Source: Pedobacter nototheniae (lineage in GTDB: Bacteria > Bacteroidota > Bacteroidia > Sphingobacteriales > Sphingobacteriaceae). Taken from it: a stretch of DNA of 59,716 nucleotides. Location: positions 1-59,716 of the forward strand of contig NZ_RQRS01000032.1 of NCBI RefSeq assembly GCF_004335085.1, in the 5' to 3' direction. The translations under genes were made by a program, and so were the position numbers. Under the pieces are notes generated by a model that searched no databases, was not told where the DNA came from, and saw only the letters and a program-made list of their open reading frames with translations. Below, piece by piece: positions 26,355 through 35,694 of this stretch (its first letter is position 1; each line of letters opens with the position of its first letter).

Positions 26355-27440
26355 ATGAAAGTAAAATTATTTCTAATTTTTTTTATCTGCGCCAAAATGT
26401 TAAGTGCGCAAGAAACTAAAACAAAAAACATTGTATTCATTTCCATCGATGGTTATCGCTGGCAGGAAATTTTTAAAGGAGCTGATTCTTCTCTGTTAAA
26501 AAATAAAAGGTATCGTAAGCAAGATTCGGTTACAGCCTTTAAAAAATTTTGGGGAGCAGATGAAAAGGAACGTCGTGAGAAATTAATGCCATTTTTTTGG
26601 AACACTATTGCTAAAAACGGACAATTATACGGTAACCGTGATTTAGGAAATATGGTTAATTTAAGGAACAAATATTGGTTTTCTTATCCGGGTAGAAGCG
26701 AGACAATAACGGGTTATTATGACGAGAAAATTAACTCAAACGATTATCCTAATAATCCTAATGAAAATGTATTAGAGTTTATCAATAAGCAAAAAGGATT
26801 TACAGGAAAGGTAGTAACATTTGCTGGCTGGGCACCTGTATCAAAAATCGTTAACCGTGATCGAAACCATATGCCTTTAATCAACCCATTTGAAAAGGTT
26901 GAGGGTGGTAAGTTAACTGAAGCGCAGGTATTAGCCAACGAATTACAGAACTATATTCCCAATTATTTTGGAACTTCAGTACGTTGGGATATGGGAACCT
27001 TTGCAATAGCTAAAACATATATTGCAGCAAACCATCCAAGGTTATGTTATATAGATTTTGTAGATCCTGATGATTTGGGGCATGCAGGGCAATATGATTA
27101 TTATTTGGATGCCGCTAGCTATTTGGATGCTATGATTGCGAGTTTATGGAAATCTATGCAAGCCGACCCATTTTATAAGGATAATACCACTTTTATTATT
27201 TGCCCAGATCATGGCCGAGGGATAGACGCAAAATGGACTGGACACGGTTCTTCTGCTGAACATTCTAATGAAACTTGGCTTGCAGTGATTGGTCCGGATA
27301 GCAAAAACCTGGGAGAAGTAAAAACTGCAACTCAAATTTATCAGGATCAAATAGCACAAACGCTAGCTAAACTTTTAGGTTTTACCTTTAAAGCAAATCA
27401 TCCGGTAGGTAAAGAGATTGAATCTGTTTTAAATAAATAA
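26355..27440 (+). CDS. Secreted alkaline-phosphatase-superfamily hydrolase (phosphodiesterase-like)
   Basis: A 361-aa exported enzyme (signal peptide MKVKLFLIFFICAKMLSAQ). The metal and nucleophile layout of the alkaline phosphatase superfamily is visible: FISIDGYRW (metal Asp), the nucleophile region YPGRSETITGY, FVDPDDLGHAGQYDYY (Asp/His), CPDHGRG and the late GHGSSAEHSNETW His. It most resembles type I phosphodiesterase/nucleotide pyrophosphatase-like or related phosphatase proteins. It should release phosphate or an alcohol from an extracellular phosphoester. It faces the siderophore-type receptor, carries two palindromic operator copies upstream and has its own terminator, yet the next operon carries the same operator. 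Exact substrate unknown. Confidence 0.86.
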   Translation: MKVKLFLIFFICAKMLSAQETKTKNIVFISIDGYRWQEIFKGADSSLLKNKRYRKQDSVTAFKKFWGADEKERREKLMPFFWNTIAKNGQLYGNRDLGNMVNLRNKYWFSYPGRSETITGYYDEKINSNDYPNNPNENVLEFINKQKGFTGKVVTFAGWAPVSKIVNRDRNHMPLINPFEKVEGGKLTEAQVLANELQNYIPNYFGTSVRWDMGTFAIAKTYIAANHPRLCYIDFVDPDDLGHAGQYDYYLDAASYLDAMIASLWKSMQADPFYKDNTTFIICPDHGRGIDAKWTGHGSSAEHSNETWLAVIGPDSKNLGEVKTATQIYQDQIAQTLAKLLGFTFKANHPVGKEIESVLNK

Positions 27441-27462
27441 TATTAATGTTAATAATTGATTA

Positions 27463-27491
27463 ACCAGCATTTTAAAGATGCTGGTTTTTTT
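27463..27491 (+). terminator. Rho-independent terminator after the hydrolase gene
   Basis: ACCAGCAT (27463-27470) pairs perfectly with ATGCTGGT (27478-27485) around a 7-nt loop and is followed by six further T residues. Confidence 0.88.
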
Positions 27492-27565
27492 GCGTTTAAG
27501 GGTTCTCGGTGTGTAGGTGGTTTACAAATGCTTAACAGAAGTTTAGTAATGTGTTAATAAACAAA

Positions 27566-27582
27566 GTTTAGTTTTGCTAAAC
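27566..27582. promoter_or_regulatory. Operator palindrome GTTTAG-TTTTG-CTAAAC, site 3
   Basis: Identical to site 1 including flanks, ending 17 nt before the SusC ATG at 27600. Site 2 has almost the same distance (18 nt) to its gene, which suggests a repressor acting close to the start of transcription or translation. Confidence 0.65.
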
Positions 27583-27599
27583 AAAATCATTAACTAATT

Positions 27600-30500
27600 A
27601 TGAAGCGATTAAAAGTTTTGGGTAGAGTACTCATAGCGGTATTCCTCCTTTTTTTTTCAAATAATACATATGCCCAAAGCCGATTAACAGGAAGGGTTAC
27701 AGATGCTGGAGGCGCTGTTCCTGGTGCAACAGTAACTAATAAGGCAAACGGCAAAAGTACTTCAACAGATCTTAATGGCGGTTTCTTTATAACCGGAAAC
27801 AACGGCGATATGCTCGAGTTCAAATCCATTGGTTATCAACCTAAGCAGTTTAAAGTTGTAAATAACTTGCCAATAAACGTTACGCTCGAAACAGATAGCA
27901 AAACCCTTAGTGATGTTGTAGTAACCGCACTAGGTATTAAAAAAGAAAAAAAGGCAGTTGGTTATGCAATTCAAGAAGTTAAAGGAAATGATCTTGTAAA
28001 AGCTAGAGAGCCAAACGGTATCAATTCATTAACGGGTAAGGTAGCAGGATTAACAATTACACCAAGTGCCAATTTATTTGGCGATCCTGGGATTTACTTA
28101 AGGGGCCAATCTGGTGTGTTAATCGTTGTTGATGGCGTTCCCGTTAGCTCAGATTCCTGGAACTTAAGTCCTGATGATATAGAAACTTATTCTGTACTAA
28201 AAGGAGCAAATGCCGCCGCATTGTACGGAAGTAGAGGACAGCGTGGTGCCATATTAATTACTACAAAAAAAGGAGGTTCTATTGATAAGGGTTTTACAGT
28301 TGAGTTTAACTCGAGTACACAATTGCAAACGGGCTATAATGCCATTCCTGATTATCAAACTTCTTACGGTGCCGGAGATAATTTTAAATACGCATTTAAG
28401 GATGGTAAAGGCGGTGGTATTAACGATAATGATTATTTCGTTTGGGGGCCACGCTTCGAAGGGCAATTGATTACCCAATATAACAGCCCGATTGATCCCG
28501 TTACAAAAGCTTTAGTGCCTATTCCATGGCTTGCAAGAGGTAAGGATAACCTGAAAAATTTTCTTAGAGATGGTCTTTTAAGCACCAATAATGTTGCCAT
28601 ATCTACTAAAAGTGAAGTTGGTGATATGCGTTTATCAATTTCTCAAATGTTTCAAAAAGGTACTGTTCCGAATACTAAGCTAGGAAGTACAAATTTTAAC
28701 TTCTCTGGCGGACTTAATGCCGGAAAAAAAGTAAGGTTTGAAACCAATATTAATTACAATAGACAAATTACACCAAACTATCCTGATGCCAATTACGGTC
28801 CAAATAGTTATGTATACCTAATGAATATTTGGGGAGGAGCAGATTACGATGTTTTGGATTTGAAAAATTATTGGAAACCGGGGCAAGAGGGTATTCAGCA
28901 ATATAATAGAGAATATACCATTTATAATAACCCTTATTTTACAGCATATGAAAACCTGCACGGATACCAAAAAGATGATCTTTACGGGCATGTTTTAATG
29001 AGGTACAACATTACTCAAAAGCTAAACTTCAACTTACGTACCAACGTAAGCACTTGGAATCGTACCCGAACCAAACAAATTCCGGTGTCAGGAAACTTTT
29101 ATAACGATGGCGTAAACCAAGTAGGAGGCTATCAAGAAGTTTACGATAAGTTTTGGGAAAATAATACCGAAGGATCGTTCAGCTACACAGATCAGTTTAA
29201 AGATTTTGGATTTAAATCTTCAGTTTTCGCAAACCTGAGGTCGGTAAAAGTTAGCTCATTAAGTGCAAGCACAAATGGAGGTTTAATTGTTCCTGGCGTT
29301 TATGATCTTTCCAATACTGTGTTACCATCGGTACCAGTAAATGATTACGGACAAAGGCAGGTGGCTAGTGCATATGGATTAATAGATTTGGATTATAAAA
29401 ACTATATCTTTTTAAATTTAACAGGCAGGTACGATAAGTCTACTACTTTGCCAACAAAGCACAATACTTATTTCTATCCATCAGCATCTTTAAGTGCAGT
29501 AATTTCACAAATGCTTATCCTGCCTAAAGCAATTTCGTTTTTAAAAATTAGAGGGTCTTATGCCAACGTAGCGTCTGATTTGGTTAATGAAAATGCCCAA
29601 TACGACATTTACAAGCTTAATTCTACCTACACACCATATTCTACACGATGGAACAACAATACTGGTGTAAGTTATAGTGGTGTATTAACAAATCCAGATA
29701 TTTTGGCGGCGAGAGTAAAAACCACTGAGGTTGGTTTAGAAGCTAGGTTTTTAAATAACAGAATAGGTTTTGATGCTGCGGCATTCTACAATATCGAAGG
29801 ACCAGGCATTGTTAATTTAGAGGTAAGCCCAACTTCTGGTGTAACCTCTACACAAAAGAATGCTTTTACATATGTGAGAAAAGGTTTGGAATTAACTGTA
29901 GATGGCAGCCCAATAAAATCAACTAATTTCATGTGGAATATTGTGGCAAACTGGTCAACATCTCACCGTTGGTTAAATAAAATTGATGGCGTACTGCAAC
30001 GCGATGGCTTAATTAAAGTTGGCGATAGAGCAGATGGTTATTTTATTACCGACTTTCAAAGAGATGCCAACGGAAAAATGATTGTTGGTACCAATGGTCT
30101 TCCAGCCTTAAACCCTTATAAAAGTTTAGCGGGCTATAGCGATAATGATTTTGTTGCAGGTATTAACAACTCTTTTAAATATAAAAATATTGGATTGAGC
30201 TTTCAAGTTGATGGAAGATTTGGTGGAAAAATTGCCAACGCTGTTGATGATTCGCAATGGAACTCAGGTACTGCGCCAGCATCTGATAGCCCTTACCGTT
30301 TACTGGATTGGGAAAACAGAGCTAATGCCGCCTGGAAAGGGAGCGTAATGACGGATGGTTTAAAGATTGTTAGCGGCGCTTTAAATACCGATCAAGATGG
30401 AAACATCATTTCTGATACTAGGGTGTTTGCACCAAATGACGTTCGGGTTTTATACCAAACGTGGGCCAGAAATTTCAATCGATCCAACTACGAGCTTATG

Positions 30501-30737
30501 CGCAGCAGAACTTTTGTAAAGTTAAGAGAGGTTGTGCTTACCTATACCTTCCCTAAATCATTTTTAGAACGCTCTAAAATAATTAATGCAGCAAGTGTTT
30601 CCGTTGTGGGTAGAAACTTACTTTATTTTACTGGTAAAGGCACTCGTAACATGGATCTTGACCAATTTATTGCTGGAGCAGGATTACAAACTCCATCAGT
30701 TAAAAGCTTTGGCTTAAACTTAAACATCACTTTCTAA
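27600..30737 (+). CDS. SusC/RagA-like TonB-dependent receptor
   Basis: A 1045-aa receptor with a signal peptide (VLIAVFLLFFSNNTYAQ) and a carboxypeptidase-regulatory-like domain (about 27-105, LTGRVTDAGGAVPGATVTNK). The SusC signature is DVVVTALGIKKEKKAVGYAI and the plug is SVLKGANAAALYGSRGQRGA. The long barrel ends VKSFGLNLNITF. It is the first gene of an operon with SusD (11-nt gap), a metallophosphoesterase (1-nt gap) and a DUF5690 membrane protein (90-nt gap). The neighbours suggest a phosphorylated substrate. A palindromic operator sits right in front of the start codon. Confidence 0.95.
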   Translation: MKRLKVLGRVLIAVFLLFFSNNTYAQSRLTGRVTDAGGAVPGATVTNKANGKSTSTDLNGGFFITGNNGDMLEFKSIGYQPKQFKVVNNLPINVTLETDSKTLSDVVVTALGIKKEKKAVGYAIQEVKGNDLVKAREPNGINSLTGKVAGLTITPSANLFGDPGIYLRGQSGVLIVVDGVPVSSDSWNLSPDDIETYSVLKGANAAALYGSRGQRGAILITTKKGGSIDKGFTVEFNSSTQLQTGYNAIPDYQTSYGAGDNFKYAFKDGKGGGINDNDYFVWGPRFEGQLITQYNSPIDPVTKALVPIPWLARGKDNLKNFLRDGLLSTNNVAISTKSEVGDMRLSISQMFQKGTVPNTKLGSTNFNFSGGLNAGKKVRFETNINYNRQITPNYPDANYGPNSYVYLMNIWGGADYDVLDLKNYWKPGQEGIQQYNREYTIYNNPYFTAYENLHGYQKDDLYGHVLMRYNITQKLNFNLRTNVSTWNRTRTKQIPVSGNFYNDGVNQVGGYQEVYDKFWENNTEGSFSYTDQFKDFGFKSSVFANLRSVKVSSLSASTNGGLIVPGVYDLSNTVLPSVPVNDYGQRQVASAYGLIDLDYKNYIFLNLTGRYDKSTTLPTKHNTYFYPSASLSAVISQMLILPKAISFLKIRGSYANVASDLVNENAQYDIYKLNSTYTPYSTRWNNNTGVSYSGVLTNPDILAARVKTTEVGLEARFLNNRIGFDAAAFYNIEGPGIVNLEVSPTSGVTSTQKNAFTYVRKGLELTVDGSPIKSTNFMWNIVANWSTSHRWLNKIDGVLQRDGLIKVGDRADGYFITDFQRDANGKMIVGTNGLPALNPYKSLAGYSDNDFVAGINNSFKYKNIGLSFQVDGRFGGKIANAVDDSQWNSGTAPASDSPYRLLDWENRANAAWKGSVMTDGLKIVSGALNTDQDGNIISDTRVFAPNDVRVLYQTWARNFNRSNYELMRSRTFVKLREVVLTYTFPKSFLERSKIINAASVSVVGRNLLYFTGKGTRNMDLDQFIAGAGLQTPSVKSFGLNLNITF

Positions 30738-30748
30738 AATATAGTGTT

Positions 30749-32257
30749 ATGAAAACTAAAATACATTCCATCCTTGTGTTGTGCCTGGTTATTACTATCT
30801 CGGCATGTAAAAAAACTGAGGAACTACAAAAAGATCCAGCAGCAATATTGAATGCCGCTCCAAAACTAATTTTTACGGGGCTTTTACTTAACAGTTCACA
30901 AGCACCATGGTCTACAGATCAACGCCATAACCAGTTTATGGTAATGAATGAAGCTTATTATGGCAATCAATCTTACAACTGGACTACCGCAGATTACAGC
31001 GCATATACGCAATTGAGAAATGTGCAGCAGATGGAAATAGAATCTAAAAAAGTTGGCGATCCTGCTAAGGCTTATCTAGCACTTGCAAAATTCTTTAGGG
31101 CTTATTTTTTTGTTTCTACAACAGAAATGTTTGGCGATATACCAATGAGTGATGCATTAAAAGGAGCAAGCAACGGTAACTTTTCTCCAAAATACGATAC
31201 ACAAAAGGATGTTTATGCGCAATCTTTAAAATTATTAGAGGATGCAAACACAGATCTTACCCCGCTTGTTGCAGCGCAAGTAAAGGTAGATGGAGATTTC
31301 TTTTACAATGGCGATTTAGCTAAATGGCAAAAATTGGTTAATTCTTTTCGTTTAAGAGTGCTGGTATCCCTAAGTAAGCGTGCCGATGATACACCTGAAC
31401 TTAATATAAAGGAACAATTTTTAGCCATTGTTTCCAATCCTGCAAAATACCCGCTGATTTTGACCAATGCAGATAATTTTCAATTGGTTTATAATACTTC
31501 TAATGTTTCAAATAACTACCCGCTTTGGCCATCAAATGGTGTAGTATTAAAGAACGACCTTAGAAATAACTTGGGTGCAACCTATATGAATATTCTGACA
31601 GCAACAAATGATCCCAGAGTATTTGTTGTGGCTTTACCAACAGATTCTGCCAGGTTGAGTGGAGATGCAAATTACGCAACTAAGTTTACTTCTTTTAAGG
31701 GAGGTAAAACCGGAGAGCTGCAAACTACATTAAAGGATCAGGCTATTGCGGGTAAATTAAGTATGATCAATTTTGATTATTGGCTTTCTTCGCCTTCAGG
31801 TGTGCCATGTGTACAGCTGGGCGCTGCAGAAACTAACTTAAATATTGCAGAAGGAATTAATCGCGGTTGGGCACCAGCTAATGCCGCAAACTATTATGAG
31901 CAAGGCATTAGTGAATCAATCAAGTTTTACGGAATTACAAATGCCGCAACAATCTCCGCCTTTTTAACTAAAAATGCTTATGCAGGAAATAATAGTACAG
32001 GTTTGAATCAAATTCTGGAGCAGAAATATGTATCGTTTTTTCAAAATTCTGGCCGTCAGGCTTACTATAGCTATAGAAGAACCGGCGTTCCAAAATTTGA
32101 TATAGGTGCAGCAAATGCCAATAATAACCTTATTCCAACCCGTTGGGCTTACCCAACAAGTGAGTATACCGTTAATACCATAAACCTGAAAGAGGCATTG
32201 CAAAGACAGTTTTCTGGTGCAGATACTCAAAACGGTGTAACCTGGGCAATTAAATAA
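30749..32257 (+). CDS. SusD-like lipoprotein
   Basis: A 502-aa SusD/RagB-like (SusD-like_2 type) lipoprotein, lipobox cysteine about residue 20 (LVITISACKKTEE). Characteristic parts are the FFRAYFFVSTTEMFGDIPMS helix pair, YDTQKDVYAQSLKLLEDAN, and the C-terminal YSYRRTGVPKF. It partners the SusC 11 nt upstream. The next gene, a metallophosphoesterase, starts 1 nt after its stop, so translation is probably coupled and all three belong to one function. Confidence 0.93.
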   Translation: MKTKIHSILVLCLVITISACKKTEELQKDPAAILNAAPKLIFTGLLLNSSQAPWSTDQRHNQFMVMNEAYYGNQSYNWTTADYSAYTQLRNVQQMEIESKKVGDPAKAYLALAKFFRAYFFVSTTEMFGDIPMSDALKGASNGNFSPKYDTQKDVYAQSLKLLEDANTDLTPLVAAQVKVDGDFFYNGDLAKWQKLVNSFRLRVLVSLSKRADDTPELNIKEQFLAIVSNPAKYPLILTNADNFQLVYNTSNVSNNYPLWPSNGVVLKNDLRNNLGATYMNILTATNDPRVFVVALPTDSARLSGDANYATKFTSFKGGKTGELQTTLKDQAIAGKLSMINFDYWLSSPSGVPCVQLGAAETNLNIAEGINRGWAPANAANYYEQGISESIKFYGITNAATISAFLTKNAYAGNNSTGLNQILEQKYVSFFQNSGRQAYYSYRRTGVPKFDIGAANANNNLIPTRWAYPTSEYTVNTINLKEALQRQFSGADTQNGVTWAIK

Positions 32258-32258
32258 T

Positions 32259-33215
32259 ATGGAAGATTTAAAAAGAAGAGGTTTCCTTAAACAAGGTCTA
32301 ATCCTTGCAGGAGCAGCAAGTTTATCAACAACACCATTAAAATCCATAGCCAATGAAGATCATAGGTATGCATCGGAAAAAATATTAAGTTTTGGTTTGA
32401 TTACAGATCTCCACCATGATTTAATTAAAGATGGACAGGCTAGGGTAGAGGCTTTTGTAACTGAAATGAACAAAACTAAACCAGATTTTATTATGCAGAT
32501 GGGCGATTTCTGTACGCCAAAACCTGGTAATAAGACATTAATGCAAGTTTGGGAAAAGTTTAACGGTCCAAAATATCATGTAATTGGTAATCATGATGTG
32601 GACGGTGGATTTAATCACCAACAAGTGGTAGAATTTTGGAATGCCGTTGGGTTATATTATTCATTTGATCTTAAAGGGTATCATTTTATAGTGCTAAATG
32701 GTAATGAGCGACCAGAAAATGATACTTCAAAAGGTTACCCACGGTCAATTTCAGAAACCCAATACAACTGGTTGGCTGATGATCTTCAAAAAACGAAACT
32801 GCCAATCCTAATTTTTTGCCACCAGGGTATAGATAATGATCTCGATGGGATAAAAGAAGGTGCAATGTTGAGACTACTATTTGAGCGGAACAATAAAAAA
32901 GTTCGATCAGGAAAAATTTTAGCTGTTTTTAGTGGTCATAACCATGAAGATTATCATAACAATTATAACGGTGTAAATTATATTCAGATTAACAGTGCTG
33001 CATATCAATTCGGCAGAAAGGGCAAAAGTTATGAGTTTGCGCACACCAAAGAGCCACTGTGGGCGGTAATTAATCTTCACGCAAATGGCGAGATCACCAT
33101 TAAAGGAAAAAGCTCAACCTATTTAGATGGAAGTACAGAGTACGCCGGGTCAGATTATAAGGGCTATCCAACAGTACCGATCATTTCCGATAGAGTAATT
33201 AAACCAAAAATTTAA
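32259..33215 (+). CDS. Exported metallophosphoesterase with Tat-type signal
   Basis: A 318-aa calcineurin-like phosphoesterase. All five dimetal motifs are present in order: LITDLHHD, MGDFC, VIGNHDVDGG (GNHD), FCHQGIDND and FSGHNHEDYH (GHNH). The N-terminus has a twin-arginine motif (KRRGFLKQG) followed by a hydrophobic stretch, so it is probably exported folded to the periplasm via Tat. It is tightly linked to the SusC/SusD pair. Together with the alkaline-phosphatase-type enzyme upstream, it suggests stepwise dephosphorylation of an imported phosphoester. Reaction class is clear; substrate is inferred from context. Confidence 0.92.
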   Translation: MEDLKRRGFLKQGLILAGAASLSTTPLKSIANEDHRYASEKILSFGLITDLHHDLIKDGQARVEAFVTEMNKTKPDFIMQMGDFCTPKPGNKTLMQVWEKFNGPKYHVIGNHDVDGGFNHQQVVEFWNAVGLYYSFDLKGYHFIVLNGNERPENDTSKGYPRSISETQYNWLADDLQKTKLPILIFCHQGIDNDLDGIKEGAMLRLLFERNNKKVRSGKILAVFSGHNHEDYHNNYNGVNYIQINSAAYQFGRKGKSYEFAHTKEPLWAVINLHANGEITIKGKSSTYLDGSTEYAGSDYKGYPTVPIISDRVIKPKI

Positions 33216-33305
33216 AATAAAATTAACATTCAGGCCATACAATATGCATCAGTTTACACCTGTAGCATTATTGATTAATCGCACCGAAAATAAATCTATA
33301 AAGGC

Positions 33306-34679
33306 ATGGAGCTATTAAAATTAGGAAAGCAAAAAATAGCTAAATGGCCACCATTGGCGGTTACATTACTAGCATCACTTGCGGCGTTTAGCTGTTATAC
33401 CAGTATGTATGCTTTTAGAAAAGCCTTTGCCGCCGGAACATTTGAACATCAACATTTTTTGGGTATTGATTATAAAGTTTGGCTCGTAATAGCACAAATG
33501 ATGGGCTATACCTTAAGTAAGTTTTACGGAATTAAGTTTATTGCTGAGGTATCAGGAAAAAACAGAGCAAAAAATCTCCTTAAACTTATTTTACTTGCAT
33601 GGTTAGCATTATTGGGTTTTGCTCTGGTACCAGCCCCATATAATATTATTTTTCTTTTTATAAATGGTTTCCCTCTGGGAATGATCTGGGGGCTGGTATT
33701 TAGCTACCTGGAAGGGAGAAAAACAACAGAGTTTATGGGAGCAATATTATCCATCAGTTTGATTTTTGCCTCCGGTTTTGTGAAAACTATAGGTAGAACC
33801 TTAATGGAAATTTTGCCCATTGGAGAATATTGGATGCCATTTATAACTGGTTTGGTGTTTCTTTTACCTTTTTTATTAAGTGTTTATGGCTTAGAATTAA
33901 TTCCTGCACCAAGTGAGGAAGATCAAAGATTAAGAACCAAAAGAATTCCGATGAATGCAAGTCAAAGAAAAGCCTTTGTAACCAGTTTCCTTCCCGGAAT
34001 TATTTTTACTTTAATCGTTTACATGCTCTTAACCATTTTAAGAGATATGAGAGATAACTTTGAGGTTGAAATTTGGGCAAACCTAAACATTCACGATAAT
34101 CATATCTATACCAAAACAGATACAGTAGTTTCATTGGCTGTATTGGTTATTATGAGCTTATTAATACTGATTAGAAACAACCTAAAAGCTTTCATCGTAA
34201 TCCATATAATTATTATTAGTGGCTTTTTACTCGCCGCATTGGCTACCATCGGGTTTGATCTACATTTAATTGGTCCCATTGCCTGGATGAGCATCGTTGG
34301 CTTAGGTTTATATATGGCATATATCCCTTACAATGCCATTTTTTATGAACGAATGATTGCTAATTTTCACTTCGCCGGTAATATTGGTTTTATCGTTTAC
34401 CTATCAGATTCTATGGGTTATTTAGGAAGTGCATCAGTATTAATTTATAGAGAATTTGGTACTGCAGATATCAGCTGGGGGCTTTTCTTTAAACATACCG
34501 TATATATTGTATCCCTTGTGGGTGGCATTTTTTCAATTGCCTCATTAATCTATTTTAAAAGAAAAACATTTATTTATAATAGATATAACACAACTTTGCC
34601 TAAAAAAGCAGATGACGAACTTTTACAAGAAATTAATCCATCTGTTGATGCCAATAAAATAATATTAAAATATGAATAA
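33306..34679 (+). CDS. DUF5690 family multi-spanning membrane protein, possible organophosphate carrier
   Basis: A 457-aa protein with about 12 predicted membrane helices; it matches the DUF5690 family as I know it. The first helix contains YTSMYAFRKAF with Arg38-Lys39, which resembles the AYYxxRKNF motif of GlpT/UhpT-type organophosphate:phosphate antiporters, where the arginine binds phosphate. The protein also has the MFS-like two-bundle layout, with a loop around residue 205-220 (EEDQRLRTKRIPMNASQRKA). Being last in an operon of receptor, binding lipoprotein and phosphatase, inner-membrane uptake of the product or phosphate exchange is a reasonable role. That transport function is inference. 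Confidence 0.82.
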   Translation: MELLKLGKQKIAKWPPLAVTLLASLAAFSCYTSMYAFRKAFAAGTFEHQHFLGIDYKVWLVIAQMMGYTLSKFYGIKFIAEVSGKNRAKNLLKLILLAWLALLGFALVPAPYNIIFLFINGFPLGMIWGLVFSYLEGRKTTEFMGAILSISLIFASGFVKTIGRTLMEILPIGEYWMPFITGLVFLLPFLLSVYGLELIPAPSEEDQRLRTKRIPMNASQRKAFVTSFLPGIIFTLIVYMLLTILRDMRDNFEVEIWANLNIHDNHIYTKTDTVVSLAVLVIMSLLILIRNNLKAFIVIHIIIISGFLLAALATIGFDLHLIGPIAWMSIVGLGLYMAYIPYNAIFYERMIANFHFAGNIGFIVYLSDSMGYLGSASVLIYREFGTADISWGLFFKHTVYIVSLVGGIFSIASLIYFKRKTFIYNRYNTTLPKKADDELLQEINPSVDANKIILKYE

Positions 34680-34707
34680 AGATAAATACAACCTTATCGT
34701 AGTGTTA

Positions 34708-35409
34708 TTATTTAATCCCTAATTGATAAAAAATATAGGCCAGTAACAATAAAATTAGTCTAAACGATACCGCTCCAAGCACACAGCAAATTATTGCCTT
34801 AACATAATTTATTAACTTTTTTTCGCCGAAAAATTGCCCTATAGACCAGAATATATAAAGGTAGGAGGCAAAAACACCTAGTGGGGCAATAGTTTTAGTT
34901 TTAAACAAGATAGAAACTAAAGCAAATAAACTGATAATTAAAAGCCCTTGACCAACCGAATAGCACAATAAAATTGTAATTTCATAAACGTTGTATTTAT
35001 GCTTTTTAAAAAATAATGTAATCCATAAAGCAATAAAAAAACCAATAATAAGTGAGGTATAACCGATATGATTATTTGTCCAATCACTAATTGCTTGCTT
35101 TTCTAAAAATTGATCTAAGTTTCCAACTTTTTGATTTAATGAAAAGAAAATATATTCGATATGGAAAAAGTGGAAAAGAAGTGTAAATATGGTGCCCGAA
35201 AATATTAAGAAAATTAAAGGCTTTGTAATTTTACTTCTATCCTCAAAAATAAAACGTCTAACTAATTTCCCTGGTCTTAGAAATAATTCTTTTACGGTAA
35301 ATAAAAAACCACTTTCAAGGTGTAAAAGGTGTTGTATTTCGTGAATTATATACGATGAATTAATTCGTTTTAATTTTTGATTTTCGTCTTTAGGATCAAT
35401 CCCATTCAT
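34708..35409 (-). CDS. DUF3667 family membrane protein
   Basis: A 233-aa protein with the DUF3667 pattern: the short soluble start NSSYIIHEIQHLLHLESGFL, then ELFLRPGKLVRRFIFEDRSK before the first helix. About five transmembrane helices follow (SGTIFTLLFHFF, YTSLIIGFFIALWITLFF, ILLCYSVGQGLLIISLFALV, FASYLYIFWSIG, AIICCVLGAVSFRLILLLLA). Family function is not known to me. It converges with the DUF5690 gene and has no operon partner. The ATG at 35409 is the only sensible start. Confidence 0.85.
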   Translation of the reverse strand: MNGIDPKDENQKLKRINSSYIIHEIQHLLHLESGFLFTVKELFLRPGKLVRRFIFEDRSKITKPLIFLIFSGTIFTLLFHFFHIEYIFFSLNQKVGNLDQFLEKQAISDWTNNHIGYTSLIIGFFIALWITLFFKKHKYNVYEITILLCYSVGQGLLIISLFALVSILFKTKTIAPLGVFASYLYIFWSIGQFFGEKKLINYVKAIICCVLGAVSFRLILLLLAYIFYQLGIK

Positions 35410-35547
35410 GTAATTATCAGCTTATATTGTTTTATAATCTCTGCCAAACCTCATTATATACAGCTCTTTTTAATAAGTAAGTATATTATAGATTTTACCG
35501 CTATAGTTAAAATGGTTTAAGCACTCATTACGAAAGTAGATCTTCAA

Positions 35548-35613
35548 ATTGAGGAGTAGCATGATTGTTAATTTAATGCGCCAAGATATTAATTTTCATT
35601 GAAAAAGGAATAT
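35548..35613. repeat. Dispersed 66-bp repeat, copy 1
   Basis: This stretch (beginning ATTGAGGAGTAGCATGATTG) recurs imperfectly at 38987-39051; both copies share TGTTAATTTAAT and CAAGATATTAATTTTC in order. It lies in the 285-nt gap between the DUF3667 gene and the lipoprotein gene, which otherwise shows nothing recognisable. Confidence 0.6.
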
Positions 35614-35694
35614 GCAATACACATCAATTAATATAGATAAAGGGTAATACCTGTAGTTTAAATTATTTAGGAGGCATTTTTTTTAGTATGCTTT

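Noticed and set aside
34680..34707. Terminator between the DUF5690 and DUF3667 genes
   Set aside because: The 28-nt convergent gap has no stem with a T tract.
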